Positions 16,062 through 24,875 of a stretch of DNA of 64,000 bases are shown here, piece after piece (the first letter of the stretch is position 1; each line of letters begins with the position of its first letter). The stretch spans positions 62,001-126,000 of the forward strand of contig CASDPB010000013.1 of the NCBI GenBank assembly GCA_949282305.1, written 5' to 3'. Under the pieces are notes generated by a model. The model saw only the letters and a list, made by a program, of their open reading frames with translations, ran no database searches and had not been told where the DNA came from. Source of the stretch: an uncultured Lentisphaeria bacterium (GTDB lineage: Bacteria; Verrucomicrobiota; Lentisphaeria; Victivallales; UBA1829). A program made the translations under genes and the position numbers.

Positions 16062-18101
16062 ATGAAATGTTTTTTGCGGATATTCTTATTGTTGTCTTTG
16101 GTGCTGCTGGCGGGTTGCGCCACCAAGCCGGAAATTGATCCGGATGATAAAAAAACGGGATATGTCTGGACTCCGTCCGGAGTTACGGAGGAGCTTGCGG
16201 GCGATGACCCGATTGAGCCGTTCAACCGCGCAATGTTTGTGACGAATGATTTCATCATGCACTGGATTCTGCGTCCTGTGGGGTATGTCTACGGTTCCAT
16301 CATGCCGCGCGAGGGAATCAAGAGAATTGACATGGTTTCGGACAATCTGGCATTTCCGGGACGCATGATCAGTTGTTTTCTTCAGGCGAAGTTTGCAGGC
16401 GGCGGAACGGAATTCCTGCGTTTTCTGACCAATTCGACGATTGGCATTGTCGGTATTTTTGACCCCGCGGATGCGTGGTTCGGGCTGGAGCGCAGACCTG
16501 AAAACATGGGACATGCCTTTGCAAAGTGGGGAATCGGGCCCGGCTGCGTGCTGATCCTGCCGCTGTCCAGTGCGACCAATCCGCGCGATCAGATCGGGGC
16601 GCTCTTCGATTCGGTTCTGGATATAAAATTCATTATTCCCTATGCCCAGACGATTGCCGGAGTCAACCGTGCCGTAAATTCGTATGACGGCTACAATACG
16701 ATGACGGAAACCTGCACCGATCCCTATGATATGGCAAAAATGGGACTTTCCGCCATGCGTTATGTGGTGGTCAATGATTTCAGGGAACGTCCGATGGTTT
16801 TCACGGATTACAGCTACGGACAATACCGGGCGCCGGAGAAGGGCACGGAGGGGGAACAGGTCAGGACCGCTCATTACTATGCGCCGCAAAATCCTCTGGT
16901 GGACACACTTCGCGTCGGAATGTTCAAGATGCAGAAGAACGATGTCAGTTTCTGGATCAAGACTTCGCTCTGGAATCATGATTTTGTGACGCTCGGCAGT
17001 ACACGCGGTGTGCGTTTCTCCGAGGAAGCTCCGGAAATCCGTTATCAATACTGGCAGGGGGCGGATCCGACCAACACGCTGGTCATCCTGATTCCCGGAA
17101 TCGGGACTCATTACAAGGGGGCGACCCTTCGCGCGCTGGCGGAAGTGCTCAATACAAACGGGTATTCCGTGGCGGTTGTCAGCAGCACGATGAACAAAAC
17201 ATTCAGTGAAGGAGCGGGCTTGAAGTTTCCCGGTTATGTCCCGGACGATGTCGCCGCTGTGCGCAGAGCTCTGAAGCTGATCCTGAAGGACATCGGCGCA
17301 AATACGAAACTTGCCCCGAAGCGTGTGGTCGTCGGCGGGTATTCGCTGGGCGGTCTTCATACTCTGCATCTGGCGGCTCTTGAAGCGAAAGAGAATACCC
17401 TTGGCGTGGACCGTTTTGTCGCTCTGAATCCGCCGGTGGATCTGCTCTATGCGATGAACCGTTTCGATGCCTTTACCGATGTCTCAAAGCAGTGGACCAA
17501 AAAAGAGTTTTTTGAACTTGCCGGCGACGGTCTGATGAAGTATTTCGGCATCATGAACAGAAAATATCCCCCCATGCAGCCGGATCAGGCGGATTCTGCG
17601 AAGTATCAGGTGCCGCTTTCGCCGGAGCAGGCGGCGGTTATGGCGGGAATCTCTTTCCGCATGACATTGCGGGAACTGCTGATTTCAGCACACCGCCAAT
17701 ACGGACTGAACCAGCTTCAGACTCCTTACTCCTGGTGGAACAGAACGGAGCTTTACAGGGAGATCGATCAATACAACGGAATGGGATACGTCAGGAACTT
17801 CCTGCTTCCCGAATATCAGCAGAAAGACCCGTCCGTGACGATGGAAAAACTGAACTGGAATTCCGGTCTGCGCAGCATCGCGGAGGATTTGCGGAAGAAT
17901 CCGAAGATTCGCGTCCTTCACAACATGGACGATCCGATTCTTTCTCCCGAGGATCGTGCCTTTCTGGATCGTCTGCTGGGGAATAAACTTACATGGTTCG
18001 ACTGTGGCGGGCACATGGGAAATCTTTATCTGATCGAGTATCAGCAGAAACTCTGTGAACTGCTCGGCACTCCCGGAATCCCGCCGAAGAAAGAAGAATA
18101 A
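16062..18101 (+). CDS. MlaA (VacJ) lipoprotein fused to an alpha/beta hydrolase
   Basis: A 679-residue lipoprotein. The signal peptide ends in the lipobox LLAGC (Cys19), so it should be an outer-membrane lipoprotein. Residues about 45-260 match MlaA/VacJ: DPIEPFNRAMFVTND, FLTNSTIGIVGIFDPA, GHAFAKWGIGPGCVLILPL and ATNPRDQIG. MlaA removes phospholipids from the outer leaflet of the outer membrane. Residues about 340-670 form an alpha/beta hydrolase: LVILIPGIGTHYKG (oxyanion region) and GGYSLGG with nucleophile Ser428. NMDDPILSPED and CGGHMGN supply the likely Asp and His. AGGGGA seven bases before 16062 favours this ATG over the one at 16056. A direct link between lipid extraction and ester cleavage is suggested. 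Confidence 0.88.
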   Translation: MKCFLRIFLLLSLVLLAGCATKPEIDPDDKKTGYVWTPSGVTEELAGDDPIEPFNRAMFVTNDFIMHWILRPVGYVYGSIMPREGIKRIDMVSDNLAFPGRMISCFLQAKFAGGGTEFLRFLTNSTIGIVGIFDPADAWFGLERRPENMGHAFAKWGIGPGCVLILPLSSATNPRDQIGALFDSVLDIKFIIPYAQTIAGVNRAVNSYDGYNTMTETCTDPYDMAKMGLSAMRYVVVNDFRERPMVFTDYSYGQYRAPEKGTEGEQVRTAHYYAPQNPLVDTLRVGMFKMQKNDVSFWIKTSLWNHDFVTLGSTRGVRFSEEAPEIRYQYWQGADPTNTLVILIPGIGTHYKGATLRALAEVLNTNGYSVAVVSSTMNKTFSEGAGLKFPGYVPDDVAAVRRALKLILKDIGANTKLAPKRVVVGGYSLGGLHTLHLAALEAKENTLGVDRFVALNPPVDLLYAMNRFDAFTDVSKQWTKKEFFELAGDGLMKYFGIMNRKYPPMQPDQADSAKYQVPLSPEQAAVMAGISFRMTLRELLISAHRQYGLNQLQTPYSWWNRTELYREIDQYNGMGYVRNFLLPEYQQKDPSVTMEKLNWNSGLRSIAEDLRKNPKIRVLHNMDDPILSPEDRAFLDRLLGNKLTWFDCGGHMGNLYLIEYQQKLCELLGTPGIPPKKEE

Positions 18102-18230
18102 GTCTGGCGGAATACTTTGAACGGTGCCGCAGTTTTTATGTACAAGTTTTTTTACTGCATCGCAGACATCCCATAGAAAGAGCCCTGTCTTTTGCACACA
18201 TGAAGTATGGGGAGAGACATGGTGTGGAAA

Positions 18231-18258
18231 TAAAAAAGGCGATGCTTGTGCATCGCCT
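18231..18258 (-). terminator. Terminator after secG
   Basis: A 9-bp stem AGGCGATGC (18237-18245) / GCATCGCCT (18250-18258) with a 4-nt loop. Read on the minus strand it is followed by T's (18237-18232). Confidence 0.85.
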
Positions 18259-18283
18259 GAAATACTGAAACCGAAAGGAAAAC

Positions 18284-18721
18284 TTATTTCTTTTCCGGCT
18301 GCTTTACCGCAGTAGTTTTTGCCGCGGCATCTACCTTTTTCCCCAGTTCCTTGACAGGAGCGGAAGCCTCTTTTGCCGCTTCCGTCGCACCGGTTCCCAG
18401 CGAAGCGGGAGCATTGGCTTCCGTTTTTGCCGGAGCTTCTGCCGCCGGTTTTTCCTTTGCGAGCAATGACTGGTTTGCCGCGGCTTTATGACCGGTCAGC
18501 ACTGCCAGAGCCAGCGTCAGGACAAAGAAAAGAGTCAGAAGAACAATCGTCAGTTTGGAGAGCTGTCCCATTGCCTGTGCCCCGAACACGCTTTCCCCGA
18601 CGCCGCCGAATGCGGAACCGAAACCGCCGCCTTTGGATGGCTGGACAAGCACAAGCACAATTAAAAGAACTGCAATTAAGACAACTGCCGCATAAATGAT
18701 CGCACTGACTACAGTCAACAT
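18284..18721 (-). CDS. secG: Preprotein translocase subunit SecG
   Basis: A 145-residue SecG started at the ATG at 18721, preceded by GGGGA. A longer frame to 18796 is rejected because it covers the promoter spacer. Two transmembrane helices (about residues 3-25 and 55-77) flank the conserved loop VQPSKGGGFGSAFGG and ESVFG. It is the accessory subunit of the SecYEG channel. The C-terminal ~60 residues are an unusual Ala/Lys/Glu-rich tail ending AVKQPEKK, predicted disordered; SecG proteins usually stop soon after the second helix. It follows tpiA in the same orientation. Confidence 0.92.
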   Translation of the reverse strand: MLTVVSAIIYAAVVLIAVLLIVLVLVQPSKGGGFGSAFGGVGESVFGAQAMGQLSKLTIVLLTLFFVLTLALAVLTGHKAAANQSLLAKEKPAAEAPAKTEANAPASLGTGATEAAKEASAPVKELGKKVDAAAKTTAVKQPEKK

Positions 18722-18786
18722 CTTTTCAAAATCCCCAATGTTTAATTTAAATACAATAATCCGAATCTGAAGAATATCAGACGTGT

Positions 18787-18815
18787 AAAATAACACGCGG
18801 CATAAGATTTTTCAA
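18787..18815 (-). promoter_or_regulatory. Promoter of secG
   Basis: Minus strand: TTGAAA (18815-18810), 17-nt spacer, TATTTT (18792-18787). Confidence 0.5.
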
Positions 18816-18890
18816 TCCCGCGCCGCGTATATTTAGTGTTTTTTTCCGGATTGCAACAGCAATTCCTCCGTCGGAACAGAGCTGAATACA

Positions 18891-18927
18891 AAATAAAACA
18901 CCGTATATCCTGCCGAATATACGGTGT
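18891..18927 (-). terminator. Terminator after tpiA
   Basis: An 11-bp perfect stem ACACCGTATAT (18898-18908) / ATATACGGTGT (18917-18927), followed on the minus strand by a T-rich run (TTTTATTTT). Confidence 0.85.
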
Positions 18928-18952
18928 TCAAGCAATATGCCGATTGAAATAA

Positions 18953-19717
18953 TCAGGCAATCGCGTTTTTCACAAGGTCATGGAAGCTGTCTGCCTTGAG
19001 AGCCGCGCCGCCGATCAGGCCGCCGTCGATGTCAGCCTGCGCGACCAGTTCTTTGGAGTTTTCGGGCTTCATGCTGCCGCCGTACTGAATGACGGTGTCT
19101 TCGGCAATTGCGCCGTAGAGTCCGGCAATCACTTTGCGGATGAACGCATGGGTTGCCTCCGCCATGTCGGGTGTGGCGGTCTTGCCTGTGCCGATTGCCC
19201 AGACAGGCTCGTAAGCGATGACGATCTTCTTGAAATCGTCGGCGGAAATTCCCGCGAATGCGCCTTTGATCTGCTTTTCGAGAACCGCTTCAGTCTTGTC
19301 GCCTTCGCGCTCCTCCAGAGTTTCACCGATGCAGACGATGGGCTTGAGCTCATATTTCAGGGCTGCCTGAATGCGTTTGTTGACTGTTTCATCGGTTTCG
19401 CCGAAATACTGGCGGCGTTCACTGTGACCGATGATGACGTATTCCACGCCCATTTCCTTGAGCATTGCGCCGGAGATTTCACCGGTGAACGCGCCATTGT
19501 CCGCCCAGTGGATGTTCTGAGCGCCGACTTTGATGTTCGAGCCCTTGAGCTCCGCGATCGCCGTTGCGATGCTGGTGAAGGGCGGGCAGACGGCAACATC
19601 GACCTTGCACGGGCAGATGTCTGCAAATTTTTCCTTGAGACCCTGGCAGAGAGCGACTGTCTCAGCCGCCGTCTTGTTCATTTTCCAGTTGCCTGCGATA
19701 AATACTTTTCTGGCCAT
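18953..19717 (-). CDS. tpiA: Triosephosphate isomerase
   Basis: A 254-residue TIM barrel that interconverts DHAP and glyceraldehyde 3-phosphate. Catalytic residues are visible: Asn10 and Lys12 in GNWKMN, His98 in VIIGHSERR, and Glu170 in IAYEPVWAIGTGKTA. The phosphate-binding end has QYGGSMKPEN and DGGLIGGAAL. Length is standard. It lies 16 bases after pgk on the same strand. Confidence 0.98.
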   Translation of the reverse strand: MARKVFIAGNWKMNKTAAETVALCQGLKEKFADICPCKVDVAVCPPFTSIATAIAELKGSNIKVGAQNIHWADNGAFTGEISGAMLKEMGVEYVIIGHSERRQYFGETDETVNKRIQAALKYELKPIVCIGETLEEREGDKTEAVLEKQIKGAFAGISADDFKKIVIAYEPVWAIGTGKTATPDMAEATHAFIRKVIAGLYGAIAEDTVIQYGGSMKPENSKELVAQADIDGGLIGGAALKADSFHDLVKNAIA

Positions 19718-19733
19718 AATATCAACTTCTTTC

Positions 19734-20987
19734 TTATTTGTCGTTCAGAGCCACAACACCCGGAAGCTGTTTGCCTTCGAGGTATTCGAGGGAAGCGCCG
19801 CCGCCGGTGGAAATGTGAGACATCTTGTCGGCAAGACCGCTCTTGTTGACCGCCGCGACGGAGTCGCCGCCGCCGATGATGGAGATTCCGCCGTTCGCCT
19901 TGACTTCGGCAACCGCCGCGCAGACACCGAATGTGCCTTTGCTGAATTTCTCCATTTCAAAGCATCCCATCGGGCCGTTCCAGACAACTGTTCTGGCGCC
20001 TTTGATGGCGTTGCTGTAAAGCTCAACGGTCTTCGGACCGATGTCAAGCCCCATCCAGCCGTCCGGAATGTCGTCGCTGACAATCTGGGTGTTGGCTTCC
20101 GCATCGAACTTGTCCGCGGCGATGTTGTCGACAGGGAGCAGGAAATTGACGCCGAGTTCTTTTGCCTTGGCGATCATGTCTTTTGCATAGTCGAGCTGGT
20201 CAAGCTCGCAGAGAGAGTTGCCGACGTTGTGACCCTGGGCTTTCAGGAAGGTGTAAGCCATGCCGCCGCCGATGATCAGCGTGTTGACCTTCGTGAGAAG
20301 GTTGTTCACAACCGCGAGCTTGTCGGAGACTTTGGCGCCGCCGAGGATCGCGACAAACGGACGGACCGGGTTTTCCACGGCGTTGCCGAGGTATTCGATC
20401 TCCTTCTCAAGCAGGAAACCGGCAACGGAGGTCGGAATGTATTTTGTGATGACCGCTGTGGAGGCATGGGCGCGGTGCGCTGTTCCGAATGCGTCGTTGC
20501 AGTAGATGTCGCCGTAGGAAGCGAGTTTCTTTGCGAGTTCTTTCTGCTTTTCCTTGAGTTCGGCTTTTCTTGCCTTGAAATCTTCGTCGGATTCGCCGTC
20601 TTTCTGCTTCGCTTTCGCCTGTTCTTCTTTGTAGTAACGGGTGTTTTCGAGCATGACGATATCGCCGGGCTTCATTGCGGCGACTTCAGCATCGGCTTTG
20701 CCGCAGTCCGCAACGAATGTCACGGGTTTTTCGAGGAGCTTGGAGAGGTATTCGGCAACGGGCTTGAGGCTGGTGTCGGCTGTGATGCCCTTTTCGTCAG
20801 GTCTGCCGAGATGGCTCATGAGAATGAGGCTGCCGCCCTGTTCGAGAACGTATTTGATGGAGGGGAGAGCACCCTTGATACGGGTGTCGTCCTTGATGAC
20901 GCCTTCTTTCAGGGGCACGTTGAAGTCAACGCGCATGACGACACGTTTTCCCTTCAGATCAACATCGCGTAATGTTTTTTTATTCAT
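19734..20987 (-). CDS. pgk: Phosphoglycerate kinase
   Basis: A 417-residue glycolytic kinase. The N-terminal domain has RVDFNVPL and [12 protein letters not shown], then [12 protein letters not shown]. The hinge and C-terminal domain contain [38 protein letters not shown] and the nucleotide loop [12 protein letters not shown] Lys/Glu-rich insertion around residues 120-155 ([15 protein letters not shown] and similar) makes it slightly longer than the ~390-residue norm. It lies between gap and tpiA. Confidence 0.98.
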   Translation of the reverse strand: MNKKTLRDVDLKGKRVVMRVDFNVPLKEGVIKDDTRIKGALPSIKYVLEQGGSLILMSHLGRPDEKGITADTSLKPVAEYLSKLLEKPVTFVADCGKADAEVAAMKPGDIVMLENTRYYKEEQAKAKQKDGESDEDFKARKAELKEKQKELAKKLASYGDIYCNDAFGTAHRAHASTAVITKYIPTSVAGFLLEKEIEYLGNAVENPVRPFVAILGGAKVSDKLAVVNNLLTKVNTLIIGGGMAYTFLKAQGHNVGNSLCELDQLDYAKDMIAKAKELGVNFLLPVDNIAADKFDAEANTQIVSDDIPDGWMGLDIGPKTVELYSNAIKGARTVVWNGPMGCFEMEKFSKGTFGVCAAVAEVKANGGISIIGGGDSVAAVNKSGLADKMSHISTGGGASLEYLEGKQLPGVVALNDK

Positions 20988-21024
20988 GATGAAACTCTTT
21001 TCTGTTACAGGATTTCAGTTCAAG

Positions 21025-21057
21025 AAAAAAGGGCGGACGGATAGATGCCGTCCGCCC
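21025..21057 (-). terminator. Intercistronic hairpin between gap and pgk
   Basis: A 10-bp GC-rich stem GGGCGGACGG (21031-21040) / CCGTCCGCCC (21048-21057) is followed on the minus strand by six T's (21030-21025). It sits inside the gap-pgk-tpiA cluster and may attenuate readthrough to pgk. Confidence 0.85.
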
Positions 21058-21084
21058 TTTGAAAAGGTAATGTCAGCTCGGAAA

Positions 21085-22143
<1,059 letters not shown>

Positions 22144-22164
22144 TCACAATTCAATTGAGTAGAT

Positions 22165-22193
22165 AAGATAGCGTGACAAGCGGATTTTGTCAA
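22165..22193 (-). promoter_or_regulatory. Promoter of gap
   Basis: Minus strand: TTGACA (22193-22188), 17-nt spacer, TATCTT (22170-22165). The -35 is a perfect match. Confidence 0.7.
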
Positions 22194-22552
22194 GCATTCC
22201 CGCCATTTTTTTTCATAAAAGTAAGATTGGAATTCAATTAGCTGTTTATTTATTCACAATAAGGAAAGCATACGGGCACCCGGCGCCGCTGCCGTTCCGC
22301 AGTCGAAATCCTCCCGCATGAAAACGTCGGAGAACAGCGCAGCGGAGGGGACTGTCTTCCATTGGTAAAGATTCAGCGGAGGGAATCCGGAGAAAGGCAG
22401 ACGACGCATTTTGCTCCGTCACGAAATCCGGCAGCAGTCCGGTGAGTGTCCGCGGGGCGGACCGTATTTCCGTGAAAGTGACGGCTGCTCCGGAAATATC
22501 GTCCGGCGGAGACGGAAACCGCATATCTTGATGATAAAAACTTTTCCGGCTC
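22194..22552. other. Intergenic region without a convincing gene
   Basis: These bases lie between the divergent gap and DUF1846 promoters. A 92-codon minus-strand frame (22246-22524) is open but has no recognisable motif or ribosome binding site. I see no riboswitch core, tRNA or terminator here. Confidence 0.5.
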
Positions 22553-22581
22553 TTGAAGAAAACGGGAAAACAGTTTATATT
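22553..22581 (+). promoter_or_regulatory. Promoter of the DUF1846 gene
   Basis: TTGAAG (22553-22558), 17-nt spacer, TATATT (22576-22581), 40 bases before the ATG at 22621, which is preceded by AGGGAGA. Confidence 0.65.
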
Positions 22582-22620
22582 TCCAGGTTTGTGAATTTTT
22601 AGGAATCCGGCAGGGAGAAT

Positions 22621-24138
22621 ATGGGTAAAATCGGTTTTGACAATGCGTTGTACCTTCAGCAGCAGTCTGAGGAGATTCTAAAGCGGGCGAGCCGCTTCGA
22701 CAATAAACTTTACCTGGAATTCGGGGGCAAACTTGCCTATGACTTCCATGCGGCAAGGATTCTTCCCGGTTTTGACCCGAATGTCAAACTTCAGCTTCTC
22801 CAGCGTCTGAAAGACAAGATTGATGTGGTGATCTGCATCTATTCCGGTGACATTGAACGCAAGAAGATCCGTGCCGATTTCGGTATTGCATACGATGCCG
22901 ACACGCTCCGCATCATCGACAATCTCCGGGAATGGAACATTTCCGTAAAGGCGGTCGTTGTAACGCGCTATGACGATCATCCGGCGGTCAACAGCTTCAT
23001 CAACAAGCTGGATCGCCGCGGTATACGTGTATATAAGCACCGTGCAATCAAAGGGTATCCGGCGGACGTCGATCTGATTGTCAGCGATGCAGGCTACGGC
23101 GCCAATGAATACATCGAAAGCGATAAGCCGATCGTGATTGTTACGGGACCCGGTCCCAGCAGCGGCAAGATGGCGACCTGTCTTTCACAGGTTTATCATG
23201 AACACAGACGCGGCATTGCCGCCGGTTATGCGAAGTTTGAAACATTCCCCGTATGGAGCCTTCCGCTGAATCATCCGGTCAATATCGCTTACGAGGCCGC
23301 GACCGCGGATATTGGCGACATCAATATGGTTGATCCGTTTCATCTGGAGCATTATGGCATCACTACGATCAATTACAACCGCGACATTGAAATTTTCCCG
23401 GTGGTCCGCCGCATCTGCGAACGGATTATGGGCAAGGATCAGGCATACAAGTCACCTACTGACATGGGGGTGAATCGCGTCGGGTTCGCCATTACGGATG
23501 ATGCGGTTGTCTGCGAAGCGGCAAAACAGGAGATCATCCGCCGTTATTTCCGTTACCAGTGCGAATACGCCATCGGCGCGGCGGATCGTAAAACCGTGGA
23601 TCGCGTGAAGGTTCTGATGGACAATCTCGGGCTTCACGATGAGGATCGTCGTGTTGTGACTCCCGCACGCGAGGCTGCGCTTGCCGCCGCCACGACCAAA
23701 GGCAAAGGCAACGACGGATTCTATTGCGGCGCAGCTCTGCTTCTGCCGGACGGAACGGTCATAACCGGGAAGAATTCACCGCTGATGCATGCGTCCTCAA
23801 GCTGTATCCTGAATGCTGTCAAGAAGCTGGCGAAAATTCCGGATTCCGAGATGCTGATTGCGCCGGACGTCATCAACTCTGTCGCGATGCTGAAACGGAA
23901 TATCCTGAAAAGCCGCCGTGTCAGCCTGGATCTTGATGAAACTCTGATCGCGCTGAGTGTCAGCACCACGACCAACCCGACGGCAAAGCAGGCAATGAGC
24001 CAGCTTCGGAAACTCGCCAGCTGCGAGATGCACATTTCCCATCTGCCGACCCCCGGAGATGAAGCCGGTCTCCGCAAACTCGGAATCAATCTGACCTGCG
24101 ATCCCAAATTCGCCAGCCGTGATCTCTTCATCGACTGA
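22621..24138 (+). CDS. DUF1846 (UPF0371) family protein
   Basis: A 505-residue protein matching the DUF1846 family in length and in its opening (KIGFDNALYLQQQSEEIL ... RFDNKLYLEFGGKL). Other conserved stretches are VICIYSGDIERKKIR, ARFGI-like DFGIAYD, IVTGPGPSSGKMATCLSQ with a P-loop-like SGK, and FHLEHYG. Structures in the family show an alpha/beta fold resembling nucleotide-binding or phosphotransfer enzymes. The biochemical role is unestablished. It stands alone under its own promoter, and its stop is immediately followed by the repeat tract at 24147. Confidence 0.93.
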   Translation: MGKIGFDNALYLQQQSEEILKRASRFDNKLYLEFGGKLAYDFHAARILPGFDPNVKLQLLQRLKDKIDVVICIYSGDIERKKIRADFGIAYDADTLRIIDNLREWNISVKAVVVTRYDDHPAVNSFINKLDRRGIRVYKHRAIKGYPADVDLIVSDAGYGANEYIESDKPIVIVTGPGPSSGKMATCLSQVYHEHRRGIAAGYAKFETFPVWSLPLNHPVNIAYEAATADIGDINMVDPFHLEHYGITTINYNRDIEIFPVVRRICERIMGKDQAYKSPTDMGVNRVGFAITDDAVVCEAAKQEIIRRYFRYQCEYAIGAADRKTVDRVKVLMDNLGLHDEDRRVVTPAREAALAAATTKGKGNDGFYCGAALLLPDGTVITGKNSPLMHASSSCILNAVKKLAKIPDSEMLIAPDVINSVAMLKRNILKSRRVSLDLDETLIALSVSTTTNPTAKQAMSQLRKLASCEMHISHLPTPGDEAGLRKLGINLTCDPKFASRDLFID

Positions 24139-24146
24139 TAGCAAAA

Positions 24147-24380
24147 CTTGATTCAGATAGCAAGATTGCAAGATTGCAAGATTGCGAAGTTGCAAGATTG
24201 CGAGATTGCGAGACTTGATTCAGATTGCGAGATAGCAAGATTGCGAAGTTGCGAAGTTGCGAGACTTGATTCAGATAGCAAGATTGCGAAGTTGCGAAGT
24301 TGCAAGATTGCGAGATTGCGAGACTTGATTCAGATTGCGAGATAGCAAGATTGCGAAGTTGCGAAGTTGCGAGGTAGTAA
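24147..24380 (+). repeat. Tandem 8-bp repeat tract (RTTGCRAG) with higher-order period
   Basis: About 25 imperfect copies of an 8-nt unit such as ATTGCAAG, ATTGCGAG or GTTGCGAA run in direct order. They are interrupted by copies of ACTTGATTCAGAT at regular distances, giving a higher-order repeat of roughly 70-90 bases. The tract begins eight bases after the DUF1846 stop and leads into the left arm of the inverted repeat at 24361. A 65-codon frame is open through it, but that is a by-product of the repeat. Confidence 0.9.
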
Positions 24381-24847
24381 GGCTAATCACTGACCACTGA
24401 TTATCTTTGGGATTTGCGTTTTAAAGTTGCAATCGCAGATCCCAGCATTTTAATTAATTCCGTACAGTCTTTTAGAATTGATTCGGAAGAACTGGGAGAA
24501 AGAAAACCGGAGTCACGTAAAAGCAACAGCCAATATTCCGTCTCTTTTGCTTCTTTATAAGCAATTGCATACTTGGAAAGAAAATCCATTCTCTGATTGT
24601 GCTCCAGTTGCTTCTCTGACATTTGCACCAATACTTGTGCCGGCACGCAGAACCTGTTTACTTAAAATGAATTCCCGTTTCTCTTCCGAGAGATGCTGAT
24701 ACATTTTTATAATCCTGAGTGCAAAGTTATAACTCTTTTCAAGAATCGGGCTGCCCATTTTAATTTCCTTATTTTCAGATATATTTTCGCAACTTCACTA
24801 TTCTTTATTCAGTGTCAGTGATTAGCCTTACTACCTCGCAACTTCGC
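24361..24847. mobile_element. IVS-like element: four-helix-bundle gene bounded by a 33-bp inverted repeat
   Basis: The left arm 24361-24393 and right arm 24815-24847 are perfect reverse complements over 33 bases (core GTAGTAAGGCTAATCACTGA). Both run on into 8-bp repeat units. The enclosed ~420 bases hold a four-helix-bundle (23S rRNA intervening-sequence protein, IVP-type) gene on the minus strand. The left arm reaches almost to the gene's stop. In known IVS elements of 23S rRNA, an IVP gene sits in the loop of such a long stem. Here it is intergenic, between the stops of DUF1846 and dctM. Mobility is inference. Confidence 0.6.
24401..24758 (-). pseudogene. Four-helix-bundle (IVP-type) protein gene, frameshifted
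   Basis: The start at 24758 has AAGGA seven bases upstream. The first frame reads FALRIIKMYQHLSEEKREFILSKQ and then RAGTSIGANVREATGAQSEN. The typical C-terminal half DFLSKYAIAYKEAKETEYWL continues only in another frame, ending at 24401. One extra base in the CC at 24586-24587 explains the break. Removing it would join SEN to DFLSKY and give a protein of about 118 residues, the normal length. It is likely a broken member of the 23S rRNA intervening-sequence protein family, or a sequencing error. Confidence 0.8.
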
Positions 24848-24875
24848 AATCTTGCAATCTCGCAATCTCGCAATC
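24815..24875 (-). repeat. Right inverted-repeat arm plus 8-bp repeat units
   Basis: Reverse-complement copy of the left arm followed by about four 8-bp units (GCAATCTC/GCAATCTT on the plus strand). It abuts the dctM stop codon at 24876 directly. Confidence 0.85.

Noticed and set aside
22246-22524. Possible riboswitch or small gene upstream of DUF1846
   Set aside because: The GGAATCCGG-like stretch lacks the conserved cobalamin core, and the 92-codon frame has no motif or ribosome binding site.
24148-24345. 65-codon repetitive peptide frame, or a CRISPR array
   Set aside because: The frame is a consequence of the 8-bp repeat. Units are contiguous without unique spacers of 30-40 bases, so it is not CRISPR, and no cas genes are present.
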